A stretch of DNA of 8,164 bases from Methanosarcina sp. (GTDB taxonomy: Archaea > Halobacteriota > Methanosarcinia > Methanosarcinales > Methanosarcinaceae), in assembly GCA_024280975.1 (NCBI GenBank), contig JAMXLQ010000216.1, forward strand, positions 1 to 8,164, written 5' to 3'. Below, in pieces: positions 1 through 6,284 of this stretch. The translations under genes were made by a program, and so were the position numbers. Positions within the stretch are counted from its first letter, which is position 1; the number at the start of each line of letters is the position of its first letter. The notes under the pieces were generated by a model. The model worked only from the letters and a program-made list of their open reading frames with translations. It was not told the origin of the DNA and did no database searches.

Positions 1-192
1 TGCCCCTTTTTCGACTGAAATGCTTTTGCATTCAATTCCCAGGTATAAGTCTGGATTAAGAGAATCCACAAGCACATCAAGGAACTGTGGAGTGAATCTG
101 TGCTGTTTAAGCCTGTAGGAAATAGCTCTTATTCCGTTTTCTTCAATGTATACATTAAATGAGTTTACAAGCATGCGTTCAAACTCGGTCAT
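1..192 (-). CDS. N-terminal part of a PD-(D/E)XK nuclease-like protein (cut by window edge)
   Basis: An open frame runs from ATG at 192 off the left edge, giving 64 residues. An in-frame TAA lies three codons upstream of the ATG, so this is the earliest possible ATG; a weak AGGAT Shine-Dalgarno (SD)-like element precedes it. The visible end has the order expected for a PD-(D/E)XK nuclease core: conserved-looking QFLDVLVDS (D39, D43), then YLGIECKSI with the E-x-K pair at E54 and K56. An N-terminal helix (about residues 3-30, with basic residues R22, R27, K29, R32) comes before the core, as in Hjc-like and restriction-like nucleases. Substrate and role cannot be told from this fragment; DNA repair or a restriction-type role is possible. 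Its promoter should lie in 193-400, where I see no clear TATA box, only a short inverted repeat TGTCA-GTT-TGACA at 279-291. Seen: open frame and D...ExK pattern. Inferred: nuclease activity. Confidence 0.55.
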   Translation of the reverse strand, partial: MTEFERMLVNSFNVYIEENGIRAISYRLKQHRFTPQFLDVLVDSLNPDLYLGIECKSISVEKGA

Positions 193-402
193 GAAATCCT
201 GTTAAATGTTTTCGCTATTTTACTTAAGCTTTTTACTCAGAATACAATTCTTTTCTTTTGAATGAACAGGAATAGGTATGTCAGTTTGACAGAAAAGCAT
301 AAAAGGTTTGGCAGAGAATCACGAAAGATTTCTCTCAGATGAATTTACTAGAGAACCAAAAAGAGTTTGAGTAGAATAATAGATTTGAGCATCACATTCA
401 TT

Positions 403-431
403 AAAAATAAATGCCGATCATAGTATGATCG
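403..431 (-). terminator. Intrinsic-type terminator of the DUF1699-like gene
   Basis: On the minus strand, 15 nt after the stop codon, a perfect 7-bp stem CGATCAT / ATGATCG (415-421 with 425-431) closes a 3-nt loop. A T-rich tract (ATTTATTTTTAA, down to 403) follows within a few bases. A stem plus T-run is the classic form; archaeal termination needs the T-run most. It separates this gene from the nuclease gene to its left. Confidence 0.7.
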
Positions 432-445
432 ACTTACGTTACTTT

Positions 446-841
446 TTAATTTGATACGATAAAACTTACAAAATCCGAGCTAAGTCTGGTTTCCCTAACA
501 AGCTTTTCGATAGTGTCTTCGTCGGAAAGCCCTTCTTTCTTCAGTTCCTGTATGCGGTCAAAGACACGCTGGGATACTTCGGAGTACTCATTAATGTCTT
601 TTCTGTGACCCCATACATCGCCCTCAAGTAGAGCAATGTTCTGCATGGAAAGATACATCTGTGCAGAACTGGAAATTGTTTTCTTATACGAGCTTGGGAT
701 ATGGATCGCTTTTACCTCTGGACACTTCAGGATGAGCTTAAAAATGTCCTTGTTCGATGGTCTGAATGCAAGATGGACAATTTCCTCATCAAGCTTTAAA
801 GTGTCTATTTCTTCTTTTGAACTTACAACTCTAATTTTCAT
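446..841 (-). CDS. DUF1699-family protein of unknown function
   Basis: This is a 131-residue cytoplasmic protein with no signal peptide or membrane segment. From memory of the family it matches DUF1699, a short, highly conserved archaeal family best known from Methanosarcina. The recognisable blocks are the N-terminal MKIRVVSSKEEI, the stretch EEIVHLAFRPSNKDIF, the central IPSSYKKTIS, and LLEGDVWGHRKDINEY. The first half alternates short beta-like and helical segments. The last 40 residues are highly charged and helical (QRVFDRIQELKKEGLSDED) and could be a small protein- or DNA-contacting helical domain. A GTG at 850 would add three residues, but the ATG at 841 is preferred because GGTGA sits 5 nt upstream of it. 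The gene has a terminator at its 3' end and a long leader (about 842-960) containing phased repeats, so it is probably monocistronic. Function is unknown in the family as I know it. Confidence 0.8.
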   Translation of the reverse strand: MKIRVVSSKEEIDTLKLDEEIVHLAFRPSNKDIFKLILKCPEVKAIHIPSSYKKTISSSAQMYLSMQNIALLEGDVWGHRKDINEYSEVSQRVFDRIQELKKEGLSDEDTIEKLVRETRLSSDFVSFIVSN

Positions 842-870
842 TTTTATCACCGTTCATTTCCAGGTATTTT

Positions 871-949
871 TTAGGTGCTTTAGAGCCTTTTTAGGGTTTC
901 TTTAGGGATATTTAGGGTCTCTTTACAATTCTTCAGAGATTACTTAGAC
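871..949 (-). repeat. Helically phased TTAGGG/CCCTAA short repeats in the leader of the DUF1699-like gene
   Basis: TTAGG at 871, TTAGAG at 880, TTAGGG at 891, 902 and 912 recur every 9-11 bases. Weaker versions continue the period at about 922 (TTACAA), 932 (TTCAGAG) and 944 (TTAGAC). The gene's own strand reads CCCTAAA units. They lie 30-110 bp upstream of the ATG at 841. A TATA-like element CTATAAACTTA lies at 983-993 on the minus strand; if it is used, transcription would start near 960 and the repeats would be in the mRNA leader. The period matches one DNA helical turn, which would suit a protein binding one face of the DNA, or a repeated CCUAAA element in RNA. Confidence 0.6.
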
Positions 950-1586
950 CGTTTTTGGATATACTTTAAATTTTTTAATTTTTAAGTTTATAGGATTTAC
1001 TTAATCATTTATTTTTAATCTTTTGGCTTCATTCATTCTAAAGTTCAGTTATTTTGTTTTAAGTACTTTCTTGGAATTCTTTATAGATTGTTTTTCAAAA
1101 CCTGACTTTTTATATTTGAGGTTTTTTGTTATGTTAAGAACATATAGTATTTAATTTTTTATGACCGGTTTTATCTTCTTTCTAATTATTAAATTTTATT
1201 TTATAAAGTTAGCCATGGAATGTCCTAATTTTTTTCTTTTTATTCTATTGAGAGTGAAGAGTGTCACGAATATTCCTTTCTTTAGATCTAGGATGAAATA
1301 AACCTCATCCTTTTTCTCATTTCGTTTAAATCTCTGTACCCTCGCCTCTTTGTAAAATGAGATTTTTCTTTTCTTCAAATCTTATTTCTTCTGAATATTT
1401 TGAAAAATAGTTCGATAAGATAGAAATTATACTGTTACTAATACTTCTTATTCGTATTATATTATGTTATTTTATATATTTGAGAAAAGATGTGTACAAT
1501 ATCATCTAATACTATTCAATATTTTTCTGTAAAGCTTTATTAAATATATTACCCGCTTTATAAAGAAATCTTTCAGACTGAGAACC
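950..1586. other. A+T-rich spacer without a supported gene
   Basis: This is a very A+T-rich stretch between the DUF1699-like gene and the structured region downstream of elp3. The only open frame of any length (1196-1378, minus, 60 codons, TTG start) lacks an SD sequence and codes for a Lys/Arg-rich peptide of the kind such DNA yields by chance. A palindromic TATA-like TTTATAAA lies at 1557-1564 and could serve either strand. I see no tRNA, repeat array or clear pseudogene here. Confidence 0.5.
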
Positions 1587-1800
1587 TTCTCATAAAAATC
1601 CATTTTTCAGTTCAGGAACCTGATACTAAATCTTTAGTCTTCTCTCATTCTCTGGGTTTTGATAGCTTATCAAATCTTTGAGTCGGCGACATTAAGCCTA
1701 TCTATCAGGTGCCTATAGTGTTATGTAAGTGTAATATAACACCGACTTCAGAAGATTTCAAATTAAAATTAGTGACCTGTTTAAGTGTAGCAGGTCTTTT
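1587..1800 (+). ncRNA. Candidate structured small RNA convergent with elp3
   Basis: The TATA-like TTTATAAA at 1557-1564, preceded by ACCCGC, would place a plus-strand start near 1587. Downstream, 1672-1758 folds on paper into a closed structure. The outer stem pairs 1672-1678 with 1752-1758 (7 bp), 1679-1680 with 1749-1750, and 1681-1685 with 1743-1747, leaving two single-base bulges. Inside are a small hairpin (1696-1699 with 1707-1710) and a strong hairpin (1718-1726 with 1734-1742, 9 bp including one G-T). A separate 6-bp hairpin at 1774-1796 followed by TTTT ends the region like a terminator. No open frame explains the pairing. The structure would also form on the minus strand as part of an extended elp3 3' UTR, so strand and even transcription are inferred. 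It could instead be only a processing or termination structure. Confidence 0.3.
1774..1796 (-). terminator. Hairpin immediately after elp3, probably a bidirectional terminator
   Basis: GACCTG (1774-1779) pairs perfectly with CAGGTC (1791-1796), with two further weaker pairs inside. On the minus strand it starts 2 nt after the elp3 stop codon and is followed by a T-rich tract (ACTAATTTTAATTT). On the plus strand it is followed directly by TTTT. Its loop contains TAAGTGTA (1782-1789), the same 8-mer found in the loop of the hairpin at 1718-1742. Confidence 0.55.
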
Positions 1801-3442
1801 AATCTTTCAAGACTTTTGACATGTATACATTATCGAGAGTATACCCGAATTTCCGATAATACTCTCTGGCTCCTATCCCGCTAATAATGGAAAGTTTCTG
1901 GTAACCATTTTCACGTGCTATCTCCTCTGCATGTTCCAAAAGTTCCTTTCCATATCCTCTGTGCTGCCACTCCTTTTGACTCGCTCCTTTTCCTATAGGC
2001 ACCATGGAGCCATAAACGTGCAGTTCCCTTATCAGAGCTGCATCCTGCAATTCAGGACGGTAAGGGGCAGCAGGGAAGCGCAAGCGGGTAAAACCAATCA
2101 GGACATCCGCAGCAAGGTCTTCAAATGCAATGAAATACTCTTTGCCTCCGCAAGCTTCGTAAGTCTCTACAGTCAACTCGATGTCCTCAGGATTTATTTT
2201 TCTTCCTTTCAGGCCAGTATGTCCGACTTCCCTGCAGCGGATACAGTGGCACTTTCCTCCTTTTTCTCTCAGCTTTTCTTCTGCGAGTTGTCTGAGATTA
2301 CTTTTTCGAACTCCTGCGATAATCTGGTAAGCTGGAATATCACGTTGTATACGCTGGAGTCTTACCCATTTAGGCAGGATTCCCTTTATATCTGCAATTA
2401 GCTCGGCGGCTTCTTCATCATAAAGAGCCTCGTAGTCCCCTGTCTCCCAAAGCCTGCATAGAGCAGTTCCTTCAGTTACAAGAGTAGGATAAATCTTAAG
2501 ATAATCGGGCCTGAAACGAGAGTCTTCGAAGAGTTTTTTGAAGCCTCTTAAGTCCAGCTTTGAATCCGAACCAGGTAGATGAGGCATCATATGGAATCCA
2601 ACCTTGAACGCGCTGTCTCTCAATACCTGATTAGCCCTGACAATTTCTGCAACGTTGTGCCCTCTCTGCATACGGGTGAGCACAAAGTTGTAAATACTCT
2701 GAACCCCGAGTTCTACCTTAGTTCCTCCCAGTCTGAGAAATTCGTCCACATGTTTTTCTGCTGCCCAGTCAGGACGAGTTTCGAATGTAATTCCTACGTT
2801 ACGAATCTCAGCTTTTTCATTGGCTTTCTGTACCTCTTCAAGAGGAATATAAGGTAAAGATTTCCCGATTTTCCAGGCGGTCTTTCTCCACCCCTTGTCT
2901 GTAAAATCATTCATTGCCTCAAGACAGCGCTTGACAAACCATTCTTGGTAATCGAGACTGCGTGCAGAAAACGTGCCTCCCATAACTATTAGTTCTACTT
3001 TTTCTACGTCATGGCCGATCTCTTTAAGCTGGGATAGTCTGGATTCAACCTGGGCATAAGGGTTAAACTCGTGCTGGATTGCTCGCATGGCTGCAGGTTC
3101 CCTTCCCATATAACTCTGGGGAGACTTAAAAGCGGAGTTCGGGCCTCCAGGACATGGCAGACATATTCCATGCGGGCACGGAGCCGGGGAGGTCATAACA
3201 GCAACCACTGCGACTCCGGAAATCGTTCTTACAGGCTTCCGCCTCAAAAAATCTTTAATTATTGCTTGCTCTTCTGGTGAGCCCTGGATTATAATGTCTC
3301 CATTCCTTGGGAGGCTAGCTAAATGATAATACTTACTGGCATCTTTTTTTGCTTTGTTTAACTGATTTTCGTTTTCTATTTCACCTGCAAGTACCTTTTC
3401 AAGGATTTCCCTGCAGGCCTTATTGTAATCATCTACTTTCAT
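1799..3442 (-). CDS. elp3: Archaeal Elp3: radical SAM/GNAT tRNA U34 carboxymethylating enzyme
   Basis: This is a 547-residue homologue of the catalytic subunit of eukaryotic Elongator. Archaeal Elp3 acts without the other Elongator subunits and installs the carboxymethyl group at C5 of wobble uridine 34 in tRNA, using SAM and acetyl-CoA. Counting from the ATG at 3442: N-terminal tRNA-contacting helical region (1-85); radical SAM 4Fe-4S motif CPHGICLPC with Cys89, 94 and 97 (C-x4-C-x2-C); a long TIM-barrel region including ELIVMGGTF and VELGVQS; a zinc-type cluster KCHCIRCREVGH around 397-408; and a C-terminal GNAT acetyltransferase domain with the acetyl-CoA loop QHRGYG at 493-498 and EYYRKFGY near the end. 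All key residues are present and the length is normal. A TTG at 3508 would add 22 basic residues but has no SD sequence, whereas the ATG at 3442 has GGA 10 nt upstream and gives the usual N-terminus; the choice is not certain. The gene appears monocistronic, with a TATA-like box at 3572-3579 and a hairpin terminator. Confidence 0.95.
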   Translation of the reverse strand: MKVDDYNKACREILEKVLAGEIENENQLNKAKKDASKYYHLASLPRNGDIIIQGSPEEQAIIKDFLRRKPVRTISGVAVVAVMTSPAPCPHGICLPCPGGPNSAFKSPQSYMGREPAAMRAIQHEFNPYAQVESRLSQLKEIGHDVEKVELIVMGGTFSARSLDYQEWFVKRCLEAMNDFTDKGWRKTAWKIGKSLPYIPLEEVQKANEKAEIRNVGITFETRPDWAAEKHVDEFLRLGGTKVELGVQSIYNFVLTRMQRGHNVAEIVRANQVLRDSAFKVGFHMMPHLPGSDSKLDLRGFKKLFEDSRFRPDYLKIYPTLVTEGTALCRLWETGDYEALYDEEAAELIADIKGILPKWVRLQRIQRDIPAYQIIAGVRKSNLRQLAEEKLREKGGKCHCIRCREVGHTGLKGRKINPEDIELTVETYEACGGKEYFIAFEDLAADVLIGFTRLRFPAAPYRPELQDAALIRELHVYGSMVPIGKGASQKEWQHRGYGKELLEHAEEIARENGYQKLSIISGIGAREYYRKFGYTLDNVYMSKVLKD

Positions 3443-3571
3443 CTCAAGTTCCGTCTTTCCGGTTTCTTGGTTCCGGCTTTTTCTTCTTATGGCGGCTCTA
3501 AAAACCAATTTTGAGAGTTTAAAAAAGATTTTATGGCCTTTAAAAAGCCAGTTAGTTTAATACTATTTGTA

Positions 3572-3579
3572 GTATATAA
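3572..3579 (-). promoter_or_regulatory. Probable elp3 TATA box
   Basis: On the minus strand the sequence reads TTATATAC, a good archaeal TATA element, predicting a start near 3550. The leader would be about 108 nt to the ATG at 3442, or about 40 nt to the TTG at 3508. A small perfect hairpin (ATACTA-TTTG-TAGTAT, 3560-3575) overlaps the box, and a GGC(C)TTT/AAAAAGCC inverted repeat (3535-3549) would sit at the start of the mRNA. Confidence 0.4.
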
Positions 3580-3630
3580 TTAGTACAGGTATGATGGTAG
3601 CTTAGTATTCGCTGTGTAGAATCCTGTTTT

Positions 3631-3648
3631 AACTTATATCCATAAGTT
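3631..3648 (-). terminator. Perfect hairpin downstream of the unknown cysteine-containing gene
   Basis: AACTTAT (3631-3637) and ATAAGTT (3642-3648) form a perfect 7-bp stem with a 4-nt loop, 16 nt after the stop codon of the gene at 3665-4240. On the minus strand no T-run follows (AAAACAGG), so this may be a 3'-end stabiliser rather than a true terminator. Confidence 0.4.
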
Positions 3649-3664
3649 TTTACAGTTTGGTTAC

Positions 3665-4240
3665 TTAGCAGATATCAAACCCAATAATAAAAGTTCCTAA
3701 TCCTACTGCTGGTTTGAGACCCATTACAGATCTGATGTACTCATCCGAGGGAGTGCTGGGAGATGCGAGTACAGCATTGATTACACCTTCTACACATTCC
3801 ACATCCTGACACTTTTGGGGTGGGAGGACTACAGTTATGGGTTCTTTCTTTTCATCCCTTGGCTTAGGTACCGAGCTCTTGTAGATCACAAAATTCCCCA
3901 TTACCAGCATATCATTGCATTTTTTACATTCTTCAAGTTTCTCAGGATCATAAACGTCTTCCCCAACCTTTTGTCCATACTGCATGAGCACCACATTGGG
4001 CCCTTCAGGCCAGACGTAATTCATGTTAGTTGTGAAGGCTATGATCACTTGGCTTTTGAAGACTTCCTTTATTCCTTGATTGTCTCCTACACCAAGCCCC
4101 ATAAGGACCGCTCCTTCAGCCTTTTTCTCAAGCTCGATAATTTTATCTTTGTCTTCTTCATTCAAAATATACGTATCTTCCACGCCTTTAATGGCTTTTA
4201 TCCTGCACATGACATCCTGAATTACATTTTTACATTCCAA
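3665..4240 (-). CDS. Conserved-looking cysteine-containing protein of unknown function
   Basis: This is a soluble 191-residue protein that I cannot assign to a family. It has six cysteines: C3 and C12 near the start, a C-x2-C pair at C105/C108 (LEECKKCND), a C-x5-C pair around 143-149 (QKCQDVECVEG), and one as the very last residue. The clustering suggests metal or iron-sulphur binding or redox chemistry, but no known motif is complete. A Gly-rich turn (LMGLGVGDNQG, about 46-56) is followed by a hydrophobic strand (QVIIAFTT), and the C-terminus (PAVGLGTFIIGFD) is also strand-like. There is no signal peptide. Start choice: TTG at 4240 has a good SD (GAGGA, 7 nt upstream); ATG at 4210 (181 residues) has AGGA 4 nt upstream. 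A TATA-like ATATATAT at 4267-4274 predicts a start near 4244, just after that SD, which favours the ATG. The gene stands alone between elp3 and the IS scar. Confidence 0.75.
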   Translation of the reverse strand: MECKNVIQDVMCRIKAIKGVEDTYILNEEDKDKIIELEKKAEGAVLMGLGVGDNQGIKEVFKSQVIIAFTTNMNYVWPEGPNVVLMQYGQKVGEDVYDPEKLEECKKCNDMLVMGNFVIYKSSVPKPRDEKKEPITVVLPPQKCQDVECVEGVINAVLASPSTPSDEYIRSVMGLKPAVGLGTFIIGFDIC

Positions 4241-4266
4241 AGCGAATTCCTCGTAGTGTTTTCTAG

Positions 4267-4274
4267 ATATATAT
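4267..4274 (-). promoter_or_regulatory. Probable TATA box of the unknown cysteine-containing gene
   Basis: ATATATAT on the minus strand lies about 26 bp before position 4244, where transcription would be expected to start. If so, the mRNA begins a few bases before the TTG at 4240 and excludes the GAGGA element at 4248-4252. An ATG at 4210 with a leader of about 33 nt would then be the natural start. A start further upstream remains possible. Confidence 0.4.
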
Positions 4275-4332
4275 CCTGTTGTTAACTTATTGACCCTATC
4301 TCTCTAGTTTCATTATCTTTTTTAGTTTCTTC

Positions 4333-4449
4333 TTACCATAATAGGGTTTTTTTGCCTTCCTCTGAAACTGCTAGCATATAATTCTTTTTTATATTTCTCT
4401 TTATATCGTCAATTTCTAATATAATACCGTTTTCTCCTGCAAGTAACTT
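4333..4449 (-). pseudogene. C-terminal gene fragment abutting the IS end
   Basis: Directly outside the IS terminal repeat the minus strand reads an open frame of 38 codons ending in TAA. It begins KLLAGENGIILEIDDIKRN, continues with a Lys-rich part, and ends EEGKKTLLW. It has no start codon of its own, and the frame is open right up to the IS boundary. Its composition is protein-like, and it ends 92 bp before the next gene's start. I read it as the tail of a gene cut by the IS; the head may be the debris at 6338-6702. The family is not recognised. A fragment of this size could also be a chance open frame. Confidence 0.4.
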
Positions 4450-4450
4450 A

Positions 4451-4467
4451 GAGCCTATCCGAAAATT
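4451..4467. repeat. IS terminal inverted repeat, transposase 3' end
   Basis: GAGCCTATCCGAAAATT marks the outer end of the transposase remnant. The transposase stop codon (TAG) falls within this repeat, as is common in compact IS elements. It is preceded by TTA at 4448-4450, which could be a target-site duplication. The best inverted partner in the window is at 6321-6337. Confidence 0.7.
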
Positions 4468-4950
4468 CCTGTTGCTCTAAATTTTATCCATGCATATGCT
4501 ACATGTAGCATAGCAAGGTAATTCTCAATTTTCTTTTCCCATCTTATAAGCAGTCTTCTGAATTTGTTTATTCAAGAATGTGTCCTTTCTACAACCAATC
4601 TTCTTGCCCTAAAACCTGGTATCTTTATTCTTATGTTTTCCTCTCCATGGCTTTTGATATGGGCAGTATAACTATATTATTCTTCAATCAATTCTTTAAT
4701 ATTAGGAAAATCATATCCTTTATCCATACACATTCTGAATTCCCTTGTCTGGAGAAGGCCTTTCAAAAAAATGGCATCTAAAGTCCTTTTTACAAGTTTT
4801 GCACCGTGACGATTTTCTCCATCAACAGACTGAAAATTGTATACTTTCCCCATCTGTTAACATATTCTTTTTGCACTTTTTTGCCACAATCAGTTGGATT
4901 CTCTCCGTCTCAGTTCCACCTAATAATGCTTTTGTCATAGCATCATCAGT
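4455..4950 (-). pseudogene. Broken IS5-like transposase, C-terminal two-thirds
   Basis: The minus strand encodes a degenerate DDE transposase of the IS5 type. Pieces in order: AMTKALLGG with an aspartate just before it (about 4945, the expected first catalytic Asp); NPTDCGKK; MLTDGES; VDGENRHG (second Asp); MDKGYDFPNIKELIEE; RARRLVVERTHS with the catalytic Glu; then RRLLIRWEKKIENYLAMLH and FRATGIFG up to the terminal repeat. Frames change at about 4905, 4880 and 4831. In-frame stops occur at 4677-4679 (TAA) and 4572-4574 (TGA, where Trp is usual after THS). The N-terminal part is missing: only 45 bp separate the remnant from the stop of the phosphoesterase gene. The element is therefore dead unless a related transposase acts on its ends in trans. 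Confidence 0.85.
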
Positions 4951-4994
4951 TGCTTGTCACACTCACGCTAATCCGTTGTGCTGTCAATGCTACT

Positions 4995-6050
4995 TCATTT
5001 CAACTGATAGCTATCCTTCGTGACCCATGTTGGTTCACTGGATCCATTCCAGGCTTTCCATTCAATATTTACCATATCGCCATCTACTGTGACCAGTGAA
5101 TATCCATAATCCATTTGATCGTGGTACTCAAGCTTGAACCTAGAATTTTCTTTGCTTTTAAAAGGGTCCCACGTCATGAAGGGTGCCCCACCAGACCCGA
5201 CGATTATCTGGTGGATTTCATTGCCTGAGTCATCCTGTATGCACGCTCTGTCGTAGAAATGGTCATGCCCACAGAAATAGACCTGACATCCAGCATTTCC
5301 AATACTGTCCCAGAACTTATCCCGATTCTCAGGATAAACTTCCAGACAGTCTTTATGGTTAACCCTAAATGCGGGTTCATGACCGAAAAAAAATATATGC
5401 TGCTGGCTGTTATTTTCCAACTGACTATCAACCCATTCTTGATTAACTTTGTGAGGGTTGACATACTCATCTATCCCTATAAGGAACGCATTTTTGTGGG
5501 TAAAACTATAGGTAAGGTCTTTCTCACCCTTTGGACCATTGTCAGGGTTATCGGCACCAAATGCCTGAATATAGGCGTCTTCACAATTAGATTCGTGATT
5601 CCCGCGAATCGTGTAAACCTTGATCCCTGCATTATATATCGGATTCATTGAAGTTTTCCAGTTTTCAAATTGTTTTGCTGCAGATAAATTGTCCTTTGAA
5701 TAACCGTAGATCATGTCTCCAGGGACCAAAACAAAATCGCAGCCATCTTTAACAATATCATTTGCTATAGCTTTTATAACAACATCATTTACGCCCGTAT
5801 TGCCAGATTCACCATCGCTCCTAGTATCGCCAAGTACTGCGAAAGTCCAAGGTTTCTCTTCACTAATATTTTGACTGAAGTACTGGCTGTTCGAACCTTC
5901 TGTAAAGACGATTTTATTTGGATCCGTAAGCGGAGTGGTTTCACCTTTTGTTGGTGCGAGGTCGTTGGCACTGTTATCCCAAAACCCATAAGCAGCAAGA
6001 AGGAAAATAAGTACAATAAGGGTCGCTGATAATACTCTACTGCGTCTCAT
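4995..6050 (-). CDS. Secreted or membrane-anchored purple-acid-phosphatase-like metallophosphoesterase
   Basis: This 351-residue calcineurin-like phosphoesterase is predicted to hydrolyse phosphate esters outside the cell using two metal ions; the substrate is unknown. Residues 7-23 are a hydrophobic segment after MRRSR, acting as a signal peptide or N-terminal anchor, followed by a polar linker to about 65. Metal-site motifs come in the standard order: GDTR (74-77, Asp75), GDMIY (111-115, Asp112), GNHE (150-153), FGHE (222-225, His224) and GHDH (261-264). The GDxxY tyrosine (Tyr115) and the absence of the D-x-H histidine in motif 1 point to the purple-acid-phosphatase-like branch rather than the Mre11 or cyclic-phosphodiesterase type. 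Four N-x-S/T sequons (N61, N121, N213, N335) fit a glycosylated surface protein. The ATG at 6050 has no clear SD, and a TATA-like box lies at 6111-6120. The gene lies within the IS-bounded interval, 45 bp from the transposase remnant, yet is intact. I see no sign of decay in it. Confidence 0.9.
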   Translation of the reverse strand: MRRSRVLSATLIVLIFLLAAYGFWDNSANDLAPTKGETTPLTDPNKIVFTEGSNSQYFSQNISEEKPWTFAVLGDTRSDGESGNTGVNDVVIKAIANDIVKDGCDFVLVPGDMIYGYSKDNLSAAKQFENWKTSMNPIYNAGIKVYTIRGNHESNCEDAYIQAFGADNPDNGPKGEKDLTYSFTHKNAFLIGIDEYVNPHKVNQEWVDSQLENNSQQHIFFFGHEPAFRVNHKDCLEVYPENRDKFWDSIGNAGCQVYFCGHDHFYDRACIQDDSGNEIHQIIVGSGGAPFMTWDPFKSKENSRFKLEYHDQMDYGYSLVTVDGDMVNIEWKAWNGSSEPTWVTKDSYQLK

Positions 6051-6110
6051 ATCTACACACTTTAGATTTAATTCATTAGGTTGTGAAAATTTTAGAGAAT
6101 TCTTTTATGG

Positions 6111-6120
6111 GTATATAGTA
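6111..6120 (-). promoter_or_regulatory. Probable TATA box of the phosphoesterase gene
   Basis: TACTATATAC on the minus strand predicts a start near 6090 and a leader of about 40 nt. It lies inside the IS-bounded interval, so the gene appears to carry its own promoter. Confidence 0.4.
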
Positions 6121-6284
6121 TCAGGCAGTATTTATTTTCTTAGACAGTTGTTTGCACATTACACATTTTATGGAATATACAGTTTTGATTAAGTTTCTCC
6201 AAAAAGTGTTGTTAACTACTCTCACTTTTACAATATGTAATATGCAAAACTAGAACAGGTTATGATGTAGAACGGATTATGATA

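Noticed and set aside
1196..1378. 60-codon Lys/Arg-rich frame, minus strand
   Set aside because: It has a TTG start just after a stop, no SD sequence and biased composition expected from A+T-rich DNA; no family recognised.
851..1800. CRISPR array or tRNA in the long spacer
   Set aside because: No regular repeat of 25-37 bp and no tRNA arm pattern; the only short repeat has a 10-11 bp period.
1931..2401. 156-codon open frame on the plus strand inside elp3
   Set aside because: It lies wholly opposite the conserved GNAT and zinc-cluster part of elp3 and its translation has no domain character.
3815..4285. 156-codon plus-strand frame overlapping the unknown cysteine-containing gene
   Set aside because: It is Phe/His-rich with no SD, typical of the complement of a Lys/Glu-rich gene. 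The minus-strand frame has better composition and start signals.
5204..5651. Open frames on both strands within the phosphoesterase gene
   Set aside because: All metal-binding motifs are in one frame of the minus strand; the others are shadows.
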